DNA of 64,000 bases from Paenibacillus lutrae (GTDB taxonomy: Bacteria > Bacillota > Bacilli > Paenibacillales > NBRC-103111). Shown here in pieces: positions 9,217-18,433 of the stretch; position 1 is the stretch's first letter, and every line of letters begins with the position of its first letter. The notes beneath the pieces were generated by a model. It was not told the origin of the DNA. It saw nothing but the letters and a program-made list of their open reading frames with translations, and made no database searches. The translations under genes were made by a program, and so were the position numbers. The stretch lies in contig NZ_RHLK01000016.1 in the NCBI RefSeq assembly GCF_009757775.1, positions 1 through 64,000 on the forward strand, read 5' to 3'.

Positions 9217-9435
9217 TTACAATTTAATTAGTTCCTTTTTCCAGAATTCGATCACTGTATGTTCTGGCAATTTCATTGAAGCCCATGAATTTTTAAAGAC
9301 AAACCCATACTTCGTCATTCTTTTTACGGTTTCTTCGACGCTGGTGTTTTCTACCCGCAATTCCATCGATACGGAATTCTTAATTATATCGGTTAGCTCA
9401 TGAATTTCTTCCGGGTTAATTTCCGTCTTAGGCAT
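9217..9435 (-). CDS. 72-residue protein of unknown function
   Basis: A clear GAGGAGTGAAGAACA ribosome-binding region precedes the ATG, and a strong terminator follows the stop, so this is probably a real monocistronic gene. The product is acidic in its first half and basic at the end (FWKKELIKL), has no Cys, no signal peptide and no membrane segment. I do not recognise a family. It lies between the SpoIIAA-like/diiron enzyme pair and the glycosyltransferase cluster on the same strand; whether it belongs with either is open. Confidence 0.7.
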   Translation of the reverse strand: MPKTEINPEEIHELTDIIKNSVSMELRVENTSVEETVKRMTKYGFVFKNSWASMKLPEHTVIEFWKKELIKL

Positions 9436-9735
9436 TGTTCTTCACTCCTCTTTACACTGCATCTTTCAATTCTTTCATTATTCACTAAAGCCGCCGAGGT
9501 TAAACTCGGGTTCCACAGCCGTTCCGTTACGCCCTTCGTATTTCAATGAAGGAATACAGCCGTAATCAGTCAGCTGACACGGTGTGTAAAATCAAAGCAA
9601 GCTAGACTCTTGTTACCCGATTCAGCTTACTTAGAACCCATTTGTGTGGGAATAGGAATCAAAAAGCACCCCTACGGTGCAGGATAACCCATGGGGCTGT
9701 CCGGCGCTGCAGGAGTGCTGTAGCAGGATCTGCTG
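9436..9735 (-). other. Intergenic region
   Basis: 300 bases containing the terminator at 9661-9680 and upstream sequence of the 72-residue gene. Nothing else was seen. Confidence 0.5.
9661..9680 (-). terminator. Probable terminator of the diiron enzyme/SpoIIAA-like pair
   Basis: Short stem GCACC / GGTGC (9666-9670, 9676-9680) followed on the minus strand by five T. Weaker than the other terminators in the window. Confidence 0.5.
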
Positions 9736-10185
9736 TTATTTGCTTTGTACGAGCGCGTTGGATGGAATCTCCAGGAAATCGAAAGCTTCTTTGAGCATAA
9801 CAGCATCTTCTTTATTCCAGAAGCTTTTGTTAATCTCCGAAATATTCGAATTTCTCGAAATACGGTCCATCTGCATCTTCATAATCGACCCGCTGCACAG
9901 GACAGCGACTTTAGTAAGATGAGGGAATACGTTGCGCTGTGCTTCTTCCCAGATGGTGTTGACTTCAGGAGTGAACACGATCGGATGACCTTCGCGTTCC
10001 ATAAACCGGTTGTCCACCAGCAATTTGATTTTCTCCGTTTTGGAGTTGATTTGTACGGTTTCCTGAATAATTCTCGCGGCTTCCGTCGCTTCTTCTACCG
10101 TTAAGTTATCAACGACCTGCCAAGAGAATACTTTGTTGACGCTGTCCAAATGAAAACGAAACTTATTATTCAAATTAACACTCAC
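9736..10185 (-). CDS. SpoIIAA/STAS-like protein
   Basis: 149 residues starting at GTG (MSVNLNNKFRF) ten bases after AAAGAGG. The fold pattern (short strands, then ARIIQETVQINSKTEKIKLLVDNRFM, then FPHLTKVAVLCSG and a C-terminal DAVMLKEAFDFLEIP) resembles SpoIIAA-like/STAS proteins, with a helix-strand repeat and a FDFLEI ending. The gap to the diiron enzyme gene is only 24 bases, so the two are probably one operon. Another protein of the same general type lies at 35377. Role unknown; partner binding is an inference. Confidence 0.6.
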   Translation of the reverse strand: MSVNLNNKFRFHLDSVNKVFSWQVVDNLTVEEATEAARIIQETVQINSKTEKIKLLVDNRFMEREGHPIVFTPEVNTIWEEAQRNVFPHLTKVAVLCSGSIMKMQMDRISRNSNISEINKSFWNKEDAVMLKEAFDFLEIPSNALVQSK

Positions 10186-10209
10186 TAGAAAAAAACCTCT
10201 TTTCGGAAT

Positions 10210-10848
10210 TTATTTGAGCCAGGAATCAAGCATGACATCCAGTGTGTTGCAAGTATATTTCACCAGATGCTCAGCTTCTTCCAGTTGCTGCACACTCATG
10301 TCTTTGATCAGATGATAGACATCACTGTGTTCTTCATCTGCTTCACAGTGGATCGCCCAGTATTCGAGATTGGAGAATCCGATCTCTTGAAGAATTTTAT
10401 AAGCATGCAGATAGACGGCATGTGCAAAGCCTTCGCTTGTGCTATTGATGATCAGCAGGGAAAGATTCTCATCCATTGCTGCTACTGCACGGTATTGAAG
10501 AGAAATAAAATGTTCGGTTTCATAATTAGCTTTATGCAGTTCAGGATCATCTAATCCGATTCCGATCATCCATTTGCGGAGCATTTCTGCATGATCTTTC
10601 TCTTCATCGTAATGAGTAGAGAACACTTCATGTTCAACATCCGGAAAACGTTCCCATCTAAGTTTGAGCAGTTCCCCGAAGTGTTTCGACAAATGATAGA
10701 GGTTGCTGCACCATTCGAAAGATTCTGCTTTTTTCTCGCTAGGGAAGTTCTGGAAGAAATTGTTCTCTTTTTTAACACGGTCCAGCTCGGATGAAATGAT
10801 ACTGCTGATTCTGGAGATTACCAATTCTGAATTAGCTACTGTTGTCAT
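10210..10848 (-). CDS. Haem-oxygenase-like diiron (iron-containing redox) enzyme
   Basis: 212 residues; the ATG at 10848 follows GGAGAGGAG, unlike the longer in-frame start at 10917. An all-helical protein with residues expected for a haem-oxygenase-like diiron oxidase: E83-x2-H86 (DEEKDHAEML), E139 (STSEGFAHA) and H167-x3-D171-x2-H174 (HCEADEEH). Family members include UndA, CADD and the SznF central domain, which activate O2 for N-oxygenation, decarboxylation or ring formation. The substrate here is unknown. It is the first gene of a pair with the SpoIIAA-like protein; a palindrome lies just upstream. Confidence 0.75.
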   Translation of the reverse strand: MTTVANSELVISRISSIISSELDRVKKENNFFQNFPSEKKAESFEWCSNLYHLSKHFGELLKLRWERFPDVEHEVFSTHYDEEKDHAEMLRKWMIGIGLDDPELHKANYETEHFISLQYRAVAAMDENLSLLIINSTSEGFAHAVYLHAYKILQEIGFSNLEYWAIHCEADEEHSDVYHLIKDMSVQQLEEAEHLVKYTCNTLDVMLDSWLK

Positions 10849-10910
10849 GTAAATACTCCTCTCCTTTTCAATACTATATCGGATTTTTGCCTCTATAATT
10901 TTACTTTTTT

Positions 10911-10929
10911 TAGACAAAATTCGTGTCTA
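10911..10929. promoter_or_regulatory. Palindrome TAGACA-N7-TGTCTA, possible operator
   Basis: Perfect six-base arms around seven bases, about 65 bases upstream of the diiron enzyme start codon in an AT-rich stretch. Its position suits an operator, but no regulator can be named. Confidence 0.3.
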
Positions 10930-11133
10930 TTTTGTTAACAATATTTATATTTTTAAGTATAACAGACTTATACACCCATATGCGAGGACGATTTTCTATT
11001 ATGTGGGCACCCTTTCAGCTAATCTTCCTTTAGATTCCTTTCATTATATAAGTTTATCCACTTCCAGTAAATTGCTCGTAAACAATAAAATTCAAAAACC
11101 AACTCTTAAACATCCCCTGTCTTCTGTGTACAG

Positions 11134-11169
11134 AAAAAAGTCGGTCGTCCTTTTATAAGAACGCCGACT
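11134..11169 (-). terminator. Terminator of the P450 gene
   Basis: Interrupted stem AGTCGG...CCGACT (11139-11169) with an inner GTCCTTTTATAAGAAC hairpin, followed on the minus strand by a run of T. Confidence 0.75.
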
Positions 11170-11195
11170 CCATTACTGCCAATTATCTATATCTG

Positions 11196-14100
11196 TTAAA
11201 TACCCGTCCAGACATCCTTCGCGTAGCGTCCCTCTGTCTGAAGGCCCTGCAGCCAGTCTTGCGCTTCTTGTTCACCTGCATCATGTTCATCCTGGTAGGC
11301 TTTCTTGAAGACCGCTTCCACATCCGGAGCCATCCGGCTGCCGTCCCCACAGATGTAGAGCACCCCGCCGTTGTCCAGTATACGGATTAATTCCTGCAGA
11401 TCCTGCTCCATCAAATGCTGGACATACGTTTTGGGCTTACCTTCCGCGCGGGAAAAGGCTGTATGAAGTGTGACAACTCCATCTCGCTCATACTGCTCAA
11501 GTTCATCCCGGTAAATAAAATCAGCTTCATTCCTGCAGCCAAAATAGAGGTGCGCATCTCCAAGAACCTTGCCTTTCGTCTTCATAGCCATTCTCGCCTG
11601 CAGGAAGCCGCGGAAAGGAGCCACTCCTGTCCCCGGCCCCACCATAATTATCGGTGTCTTCGGGTCCTCAGGCAGCTGGAATCCTGATTCGGGCGTGCGG
11701 ATAAACATCAAAATATCTTCTCCCGGCTGGCGCTCAGCCAAGTAATTGGAAGCAACCCCGCGATATTCCCCCTGTCCGCTCCGCGCAGGCCCTTCTACAA
11801 CGCCTACCGTAATACTGGCCATCTCCGGATTAACGTGAGGAGAACTGGAGATCGAATAATATCTGGCTTTCAGCGGAGGCAGCAGCTCCAGAAAACGGTC
11901 GAACGGCATTTCACACGCTTCGTACTTCTCAAGCAGGTCCAGCATAGAAACTCTCGCTTTGAATACCTGCTCCTTATATACTCCCTCGCTTAATAAGGCT
12001 TCCAGTTCCTTTTTATGAGGCGGACAGGTGGTATAAGCGATTAATTCACGCAATTGTGCACGCGTAGCAGCCTCTTGGACCTCTACGCTATGACTGAGCA
12101 GATCGTAGAGACTCACAGGACGCTCCAGAGGAAGATGTGCGGCGCTGCGTCCGCTTGCCGTTAGAATCAGCTGGTCATTCCCGTTCAAACCGAATCTGTT
12201 CAGCACCCGTTTGACATTCTCTTTGCTGTTACTCGGAAGGACTCCCAGGTGATCGCCTTCTTGGTACGTAACTCCATCAGGCAGGGCCACTTCAATATGC
12301 CGGGTGTGCCGGTCACTTTCGGGCGCCTGGAGATCTCGGTTGACCAGCACTTCTGCATGAACAGCGTCATAGGACTCAGCTAGCGGCGCTACGGCAATCC
12401 CGCTGACGAACTGGACGTTTAGCGTGCTGCGTTCTTTCTCGGCTTTGTGATCAAGCTTCAGTCCAAAAGCATCCATCACGTCCGACCACATCCGCTCCCG
12501 CCACTGCTCAAGCTGCTGTTCGAAGTCGCCGCTCGCATCTGCTTCTCCCCGCTCGGATAGTCTTGTAGCGCCTTTAAGAGCGAGCTGTTCGTCGATGAAT
12601 CGGGGAACATCCTGGTAAGTGCCGGCCCAGTTGCGGTCACCGCATCCGAATACGGCATATTTCACGCCTTGCAGCTCATCCTGGTCAATGCACTCCAGCC
12701 ATTCCACAAAATCACGCGCGTTACTTGGCGGCTTGCCGTTATAGGAAGCGGTCACGATCAGTACAGCTCCTTCGGTCGGCAGATTGCCTAACCGCTTGTT
12801 CAGCGGAGCAACCTCGCTGCTCACCCCATGCATACGGGCAATATCCGCAAGCTCACGTGCAATGCCTTCGGCTGTACCCAAATTTGATCCGTACAGGACT
12901 AAGAGTGGCAAGCGGTCCGCTCCAATGATAGAGGCGGCCGCCGATGCCTTGGCCTGTTGATCCAAAGACTCTGCCGCTTGTACTTCATGATTCTGAATAG
13001 ACAAAGATATTTGAGCGCGGCTGCGTATGCGGATTTTAAACTGGTCGGGTTTCAGGGTCAGCGTTTCTTTGATCTTGAGCTGGTAATTGCTTGAGTCTAT
13101 GATTTCAAAATGTTTAAGAATCATCCCCAGGACGAGCACAGCCTCATGCAGGGCAAACTGCTGTCCGATACAGGCGCGCTGCCCGTTCCCGAAAGGTTTG
13201 AAAGCATCCTGGGGAACCTGACTCGGATCTTCAAACCGTTCCGGACGGAAATCCTCTACATCTTCGCCCCAGGCTTTGGGATCCCGGTGAAGTTTGGGGA
13301 TGATGATATTGACATTCTCCCCTTTCTTCAGAGGATATTTACCGGCAAGCAGCGTGTCTTCTTTGGCATACACCGAAAACGCCGGAGCCGTCGGCCACAG
13401 ACGCAGAGATTCGTTCAGAATCATGCGTATATATTTGAGATCGAGAACCTGCTTGTAGGAAGGGACCGAATCTGTCAGAACGCGGTCTACCTCTTCATAC
13501 GCCTTTTGCAGTTTATCCGGATTCTGCAGGAGGTAATACACGGCAAAGGATAACAGCCCGCTTGTCGTCTCATGCCCGGCGATTAGGAAGGTGATGATCT
13601 GGTAGCGGATGTTCTCGTCATCCAGTCCTTCGCCTGTCTCGGGGTCTTTGCTCGTCAGCATACGTGAAAGCAGGTCTTCCGCTTCCGCAGCCCCGCTTGC
13701 TTTGCGCTCCGCGATAATCTTATCTACGAGTGAGAACATCGTCTCGATGTCGCGCTTGAACTGCCGCTTCGTCATGACCATCAGTTTGTCCTGGATTCCG
13801 AGCCGGGTAAGCTGACCCATCGCTTCGTCCAAAGCCCGGACCATACTCAGGATAAAAGGGTGCGGCTGCTCACGGTAGAAGCTGTTAAAGCGGTAATTGA
13901 ATCCGCATAAACCGATGGTATCCAGCGTAAGACGGGTCATATCCTCAGGGACATCGACACTCTCGTCGGGATTGAGCCGCGCCCACTTCTGGATAAGCTG
14001 GACGGCAATATCCACCATCCTATGATGATAGCCCTGCATAGCCCTTTGGCTGAAACTGGGCAGAAGAATATGATGGGCTTTTTGCCAATTTGATTCCTCT

Positions 14101-14387
14101 GTCCAACTTGTAAACAGCCCGTCGCCCGCAAAAGCCCGGACCTTCTGTAAAGGAGTCCAGACCTGCTTGTCAAACCTGGACTCATCGCAGGCATCGGACA
14201 CAAGTTCTTGACTGGATATGTAGAGGTCGCTTCTTCCGCCTGGAAAATCCAGTCTGAAAATCGGTCCGTACTCATAAGACAGTTTGAGCAGCGACTGATT
14301 CGGTTCATCTAATTTGAGTACGGGAAGATTCCCGAGTGGTCCATACGTTTTGGGCTGGGGGATCTGAGGGGATGTATTCTCTTTCAT
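11196..14387 (-). CDS. CYP102-type self-sufficient P450:NADPH-P450 reductase
   Basis: 1063 residues, close to P450 BM3 (about 1049). The start [16 protein letters not shown] follows GGAGG by eight bases; 33 extra upstream codons are not family-like. The haem domain has the I-helix AGHETTS, the ExxR in NESLRLWP and the Cys ligand in [10 protein letters not shown] near residue 400. Residues matching BM3 Arg47, Tyr51 and Phe87 are kept (GRSDLY, DGLFTSW), so fatty-acid hydroxylation is likely. The reductase half has an FMN flavodoxin start ([15 protein letters not shown]), FAD site RYYSISSSP and NADPH site [13 protein letters not shown]. Divergent from a LysR gene. Confidence 0.95.
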   Translation of the reverse strand: MKENTSPQIPQPKTYGPLGNLPVLKLDEPNQSLLKLSYEYGPIFRLDFPGGRSDLYISSQELVSDACDESRFDKQVWTPLQKVRAFAGDGLFTSWTEESNWQKAHHILLPSFSQRAMQGYHHRMVDIAVQLIQKWARLNPDESVDVPEDMTRLTLDTIGLCGFNYRFNSFYREQPHPFILSMVRALDEAMGQLTRLGIQDKLMVMTKRQFKRDIETMFSLVDKIIAERKASGAAEAEDLLSRMLTSKDPETGEGLDDENIRYQIITFLIAGHETTSGLLSFAVYYLLQNPDKLQKAYEEVDRVLTDSVPSYKQVLDLKYIRMILNESLRLWPTAPAFSVYAKEDTLLAGKYPLKKGENVNIIIPKLHRDPKAWGEDVEDFRPERFEDPSQVPQDAFKPFGNGQRACIGQQFALHEAVLVLGMILKHFEIIDSSNYQLKIKETLTLKPDQFKIRIRSRAQISLSIQNHEVQAAESLDQQAKASAAASIIGADRLPLLVLYGSNLGTAEGIARELADIARMHGVSSEVAPLNKRLGNLPTEGAVLIVTASYNGKPPSNARDFVEWLECIDQDELQGVKYAVFGCGDRNWAGTYQDVPRFIDEQLALKGATRLSERGEADASGDFEQQLEQWRERMWSDVMDAFGLKLDHKAEKERSTLNVQFVSGIAVAPLAESYDAVHAEVLVNRDLQAPESDRHTRHIEVALPDGVTYQEGDHLGVLPSNSKENVKRVLNRFGLNGNDQLILTASGRSAAHLPLERPVSLYDLLSHSVEVQEAATRAQLRELIAYTTCPPHKKELEALLSEGVYKEQVFKARVSMLDLLEKYEACEMPFDRFLELLPPLKARYYSISSSPHVNPEMASITVGVVEGPARSGQGEYRGVASNYLAERQPGEDILMFIRTPESGFQLPEDPKTPIIMVGPGTGVAPFRGFLQARMAMKTKGKVLGDAHLYFGCRNEADFIYRDELEQYERDGVVTLHTAFSRAEGKPKTYVQHLMEQDLQELIRILDNGGVLYICGDGSRMAPDVEAVFKKAYQDEHDAGEQEAQDWLQGLQTEGRYAKDVWTGI

Positions 14388-14590
14388 ATCAATGGCCTCC
14401 ATCTCTTTTTTTAAGATTGATATCCAAGTAATTGCGAGTGATGTCACTCCTCCTATTTCCATTTCCGCTCTATACATGCAGGTCATTCTGAAACTTTATC
14501 CTTTAAAATTAAGGCATAATGGTAAAAAAGGTTAAGAATTGACCTTCCTTTGATCATAACATATACTAAATGTTCATTATATTTCCCATT

Positions 14591-14618
14591 AGTTCACTTT
14601 AGTTAACTTGCAGTTAAT
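14591..14618. promoter_or_regulatory. Three phased AGTT(A/C)A repeats between P450 and lysR
   Basis: AGTTCAC, AGTTAAC and AGTTAAT begin at 14591, 14601 and 14612, a 10-11 base period, directly upstream of the divergent lysR start. Such helical phasing suits a LysR-type operator. Assignment is by position only. Confidence 0.3.
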
Positions 14619-14636
14619 GAAAGAAGGTTCCCCCTC

Positions 14637-15533
14637 ATGAACTTAGAGCAGCTCACCTATATTGTTGAAGTAGCCCGATGCGGTTCTTTCACGAAAGCCG
14701 CTCAGAACTGCCATATTACGGTCACGGGGATCAGCCGGTCGGTCTCGTTCCTGGAGCAGGAACTCGGTATCCGTATATTCTCCCGCTCCCGGTCCGGTAC
14801 AGTCGTGACGACAGAAGGCAATATGATTATTACCAAAGCAAGGGGCATTCTAAACCAAATCCATGAATTAAAGTCGGAAGCCGAAAGCTACAGCGAGATC
14901 AATCATTCGAAAATAAGAATTGCAACCATTCCGGGACCCATCTCTCTCCTTATTCATGTATTGATCGGTCTGAGAAAAGAATTCCCGAGAATCCAGCTTG
15001 AAATTTCCGAGCATGGAACGGACGCCGTATTGGAGCAGGTGCGGATGAACATAAGCGATATTGGTTTTGTTTTATTAAATGAAGACAATTTGCCGAGAAA
15101 CGAAGGATTAGTATTTGAACGCCTGGTAAAAGGGAATATTGTCTTAGGGGTCAGTGCTCATTCCCCACTCGCTTCTTTACCTTCCGTCTCATTGGACAAT
15201 CTCGCCGGACTCCCTTTTGTGTTATACAACGATCCCTATATCATAGATTTCATCAAGGACCTCAACGATTCGGTGGACGTACTTTTTACCAGCAATAACA
15301 TTGAGGCGATCCTGAAAGCGGTCAAAGAAGACATGGCCGTCACGCTCGGACCCGATTACTCTTTCCGCGCCAATACGATGTATGAGAATGGGGATGTCAT
15401 AACTCTCCCTTTAGAAATGCCCAGCCGGAAAATTTCGTATCTCTGGTCGGTAACATCGAAGGAAAATCAAAGTTCCAAAGCTGCTGGCATTTTCGTGAAC
15501 CGGGTGGTCAATATGCTGCAGCAAAACGGATAA
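14637..15533 (+). CDS. LysR family transcriptional regulator
   Basis: 298 residues, the usual LysR length; start nine bases after GAAGG. The N-terminal winged helix-turn-helix is clear (MNLEQLTYIVEVARCGSFTKAAQNCHIT...ISRSVSFLEQELGIRIFSRS), and residues from about 90 form the effector-binding domain (KIRIATIPGPISLL onward). It is transcribed away from the CYP102 gene, so it probably controls that gene and itself. The ligand is unknown; known Bacillus CYP102 genes use a TetR-type regulator instead. Confidence 0.9.
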   Translation: MNLEQLTYIVEVARCGSFTKAAQNCHITVTGISRSVSFLEQELGIRIFSRSRSGTVVTTEGNMIITKARGILNQIHELKSEAESYSEINHSKIRIATIPGPISLLIHVLIGLRKEFPRIQLEISEHGTDAVLEQVRMNISDIGFVLLNEDNLPRNEGLVFERLVKGNIVLGVSAHSPLASLPSVSLDNLAGLPFVLYNDPYIIDFIKDLNDSVDVLFTSNNIEAILKAVKEDMAVTLGPDYSFRANTMYENGDVITLPLEMPSRKISYLWSVTSKENQSSKAAGIFVNRVVNMLQQNG

Positions 15534-15639
15534 GCCCGGGTTTATCTTTATCCAGTTCGATTCCGATGAGGCAAAAAGAGCTTAAAAATGATAAAATTTT
15601 GGTATATGACTTGGACATGACAAGAAAGGCGGAGAAATT

Positions 15640-16386
15640 TTGAAATATTCGTTCATCATCGGTCCCGATACATACAGTACTTTCGACAGCGAAGAGGAAC
15701 AGATCGACAAATGTAAAGAATGGGGACTTCTTTCGGAGAAAGCAGCTAAAATGAAACCTTTCTATTATAAGGGAAACGGTTTGAATGTGACATGCAAGAT
15801 AGTCGGGTATGTCGACAGAATGACAGCGGTCATAGGACTGCCCGATCAACAGCTGCACTGCATCCATCCCTCCTACTTGAAAGAGATGCAGGCCTCCACT
15901 TACACCCAGAGAGCCGCCGCGGTATCGGAAGACGCCCCCGAATCGGCAGACGCACCGCCAGAAGCCTTGCTGGAAGAGGCTCTGTCTTCACCGGAAGCAG
16001 CTGTACCCGCAGTGGAGATACGGGTTGAAGAACCGAAGGCCGCAGTTCAGAAGAAGGAGAAAGCGAAGAAAGAAAAGGCACCGAAGCTTCAGCTTCCTGA
16101 CGAAAAGGTGAAAATGACTGCCACCGTTAAAGAATTCACAACGGTTCCCAACCATTTCTCCGACAATGATGACGAGGTCGTCATTTACGAATCGGTTGCT
16201 CTTGTAGAACCGGAAACAGAGATTGGGGAAGCATGGTCCAGCCATAGCGCTACGCTTAAGAAATTAGAGCTGGAGATCGGAGACATGATTACGTTTGAGG
16301 CCAAAATTGTCGCCAAGAAACTGACCCGGCATCCTGTGCCTTACAAAATTAACAATCCGGCGAAGATACAAAAAAAAGAAGATTAA
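15640..16386 (+). CDS. Hypothetical protein with charged Ala/Lys/Glu linker
   Basis: 248 residues from a TTG start after AAGGCGGAG; an overlapping ATG at 15617 runs into a stop. Three parts are visible: an N-terminal domain to about residue 85 (SFIIGPDTYSTFDSEEEQ...VIGLPDQQLHCIHPSYLKEM), a low-complexity linker rich in Ala, Glu and Lys (about 90-150), and a C-terminal beta-rich domain (MTATVKEFTTVPNHF...GDMITFEAKIVAKKL). The last part could be an OB-like fold. No signal peptide. I do not recognise a family; it ends at a shared hairpin before a convergent gene. Confidence 0.7.
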   Translation: MKYSFIIGPDTYSTFDSEEEQIDKCKEWGLLSEKAAKMKPFYYKGNGLNVTCKIVGYVDRMTAVIGLPDQQLHCIHPSYLKEMQASTYTQRAAAVSEDAPESADAPPEALLEEALSSPEAAVPAVEIRVEEPKAAVQKKEKAKKEKAPKLQLPDEKVKMTATVKEFTTVPNHFSDNDDEVVIYESVALVEPETEIGEAWSSHSATLKKLELEIGDMITFEAKIVAKKLTRHPVPYKINNPAKIQKKED

Positions 16387-16397
16387 TACCGCAGAAA

Positions 16398-16557
16398 GGG
16401 AATGTCTCAAAAGTCATTTCATGAAATTCAGTCCCTACTTTTCACGTGATATTCGGTTAAAAAAGAACCTTCAGATCCACTTGTATAGTGGTTTTGAAGG
16501 TTCTTTCACGCATATTTTAGGATTGCCTCACTCAGGTTTATTCTTTGAGACAGCCCC
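16398..16557. mobile_element. MITE-like element, about 160 bp, with imperfect terminal inverted repeats
   Basis: GGGAATGTCTCAAA at 16398-16411 is matched in inverted orientation by TTTGAGACAGCCCC at 16544-16557 (12 of 14 positions). GGG-x2-TGTCTCAAA ends resemble IS termini common in Firmicutes. There is no transposase inside, only a hairpin. No clear target duplication was seen, so this is tentative. Confidence 0.4.
16462..16506. terminator. Bidirectional hairpin between convergent genes
   Basis: Twelve-base perfect arms AAAGAACCTTCA / TGAAGGTTCTTT (16462-16473, 16495-16506), with A and T runs suiting both strands. It serves the convergent genes ending at 16386 and 16568 and lies inside the MITE-like element. 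Confidence 0.7.
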
Positions 16558-16567
16558 TTGTGTTCTT

Positions 16568-18121
16568 CTACTGTAGAAGCAAACAGAGAGAGGCGGCTCC
16601 TTCGTGCTCCGGGTCTTGCGCTAAGACTTTTAATGAGTATCCCTTAGCTTCCTCTTCATTCCCCGTTTCATAGCAGCATATAGCCATGTGGTAAAGTGCA
16701 GAAGTATCTGCGGTACATGCTCCACTTTTCCTCGAAGAACGCTCATAGAATTCCAGCGCATCCTCGAAGGCTTCCATCTCATACAGCAGCTCCGCGCATT
16801 CCATGGCTAAATCTCTGCTCCCCTCCATGGGATAGTAGCTTTGCCACATTTGCCGGATACCTATCCGAATTGCATTCGCGTCCTCTTCTCCGGCGGCCGG
16901 AAGCAGCTCCGAGATACGCTCCCTGCACTGAAGAAAGAATTCGGCATCGTAATGCCCCAATCGCCAGAAGGCTAACAATTGCGATAACTCCATTTGATTC
17001 AAATGCTCATCCAGCCATTTTTTCAAGCTAAAAAAATCATCGGGTCCAAAACGATTGATGAACCGGCGGTAAGCAAGCCGGGTATGAGAATAGCTTGCCG
17101 GATCTGTCAGCATGAGGATACAACCCACATTAATCTGCTTATAGCGATGGTCCGTGAATAAGACCTCCGCACCTGACTGCTCATAAACATGACCGATGGC
17201 ATGATAGTTGGCTTCTAAGGAGAAGCTCCCGTGCCCGATCAGGTCGGGAGCCTCGGCATATTTCCAGTTCTCTAACCGATGATCGCCTTTATCCGCAGTT
17301 AGCAGCAAAAAACCTTCTTGGGACAACGCATTCAACCGTTCCAGACATTCCAGACCGACCACCGGGAAGAGGACATGAGAGTCTTCCAGTTCCTGCTGGT
17401 ATTGCCGTATGACACTGCGGTAAGGATAGGCTGCCTGCTCATATTCAGCGGCTCTGCGGTATTGATAAGCAAGATTCACCTGGCTGAGCAGTTCGGAAGG
17501 AGTGAGTGAAGTTTCATTTGACGGAATCTGCATCGTAACATCGCATTCATAAACCAGGCCCTCATCTATATAAAGAAGTTCCTGAGGGATGCTGTCGAAG
17601 AAATAATTGGCGATGACGAGCAATGGCTGCTTCAGATCAGCAGGCCGAATGCATTCGCCGGATTGCGTCAAATACAGCTCTGCATCCTGTACCGCATCAA
17701 ATTGCGCGAAGTCTAGAATGCCCTGCTTCTGGAAAGAGCACAGCTGGGGATGCTGCTTCCAGTAGTCCAGATTCTTAGCGGCCAAATCACTCATCACATA
17801 GCGGTATGAAGGCAGCTTAAGCCCGGCGCACGCCTTGAGCTCGTCCAGTTCATTGAGAACATGCGACGCTAACCGGCCCGAACCCGCGCCAAGCTCAAGA
17901 ATCATGACGGGTTCAGAACCATAGCCGAGCTTAGCCCGGTCCTGCAGAAACCCGAAGATGATTTCAGCATATGCCGCTCCAATGCGGGGATTATTCGTTA
18001 TATAATGCGGGACTTCATCCCTCTGCCAGGCACTTATCCCCTGCTCTTCATAATACGAACGCTGCATATCCCAGATGGGCGCTTCACTAAAGCGGTAAGT
18101 CTGTTGTTTGGTAAATGACAT
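16568..18121 (-). CDS. MidA/NDUFAF7-like SAM methyltransferase with TPR tail
   Basis: 517 residues; GGAAGG nine bases before the ATG. SAM-binding motif I is ILELGAGSGRLASHVL (about 74-89), and a MidA-like IANYFFDSIPQELLYIDEG (compare N-E-F-F-D-x-x-P) follows near 165-185. This suggests a protein-arginine-type or related methyltransferase rather than a small-molecule enzyme. From about residue 380 the sequence is helical, with TPR-like units (DLAMECAELLYEMEAFEDALEFYERS, ALYHMAICCYETGNEEEAKGYSLKVL). Target unknown. Transcribed alone, towards the element at 16398. Confidence 0.75.
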   Translation of the reverse strand: MSFTKQQTYRFSEAPIWDMQRSYYEEQGISAWQRDEVPHYITNNPRIGAAYAEIIFGFLQDRAKLGYGSEPVMILELGAGSGRLASHVLNELDELKACAGLKLPSYRYVMSDLAAKNLDYWKQHPQLCSFQKQGILDFAQFDAVQDAELYLTQSGECIRPADLKQPLLVIANYFFDSIPQELLYIDEGLVYECDVTMQIPSNETSLTPSELLSQVNLAYQYRRAAEYEQAAYPYRSVIRQYQQELEDSHVLFPVVGLECLERLNALSQEGFLLLTADKGDHRLENWKYAEAPDLIGHGSFSLEANYHAIGHVYEQSGAEVLFTDHRYKQINVGCILMLTDPASYSHTRLAYRRFINRFGPDDFFSLKKWLDEHLNQMELSQLLAFWRLGHYDAEFFLQCRERISELLPAAGEEDANAIRIGIRQMWQSYYPMEGSRDLAMECAELLYEMEAFEDALEFYERSSRKSGACTADTSALYHMAICCYETGNEEEAKGYSLKVLAQDPEHEGAASLCLLLQ

Positions 18122-18433
18122 CGATTTGAACCTTCCTTGCTTCTATATAGTGCGGTCCTGAATCGTGTAGGCGTTCCCCGTATAAACGGGTTAGATCATC
18201 CGTTTAGTAACGTTTTCTTCTATTATAGTACCATATCTTTCGGATTGCTTGGTCTGTTCGCCATCCTCCCGATCAGGAGTGTCGATTCTGTCAGCTTCAG
18301 GTGAATTTCTATACGTTCATCATGCTCCCCTGCATTTGTCACCATACATTCCTATCACAATAGCAATCGAGAAGAACTTTTAGCCCTTCGGAAATGGTAG
18401 AATAACTTATCTTATACATAGAGGTGATCGAGA
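18122..18433. other. Divergent intergenic region
   Basis: About 310 bases between the methyltransferase gene (minus) and the VOC gene (plus). It must contain both promoters; I found no strong consensus pair and no other structure. Confidence 0.5.

Larger units (their letters stand above)
10849..11195 (-). other. Intergenic region between the P450 and the diiron enzyme genes
   Basis: 347 AT-rich bases. It holds a palindrome at 10911-10929 close to the diiron enzyme start and the P450 terminator at 11134-11169. No coding signal. Confidence 0.6.
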
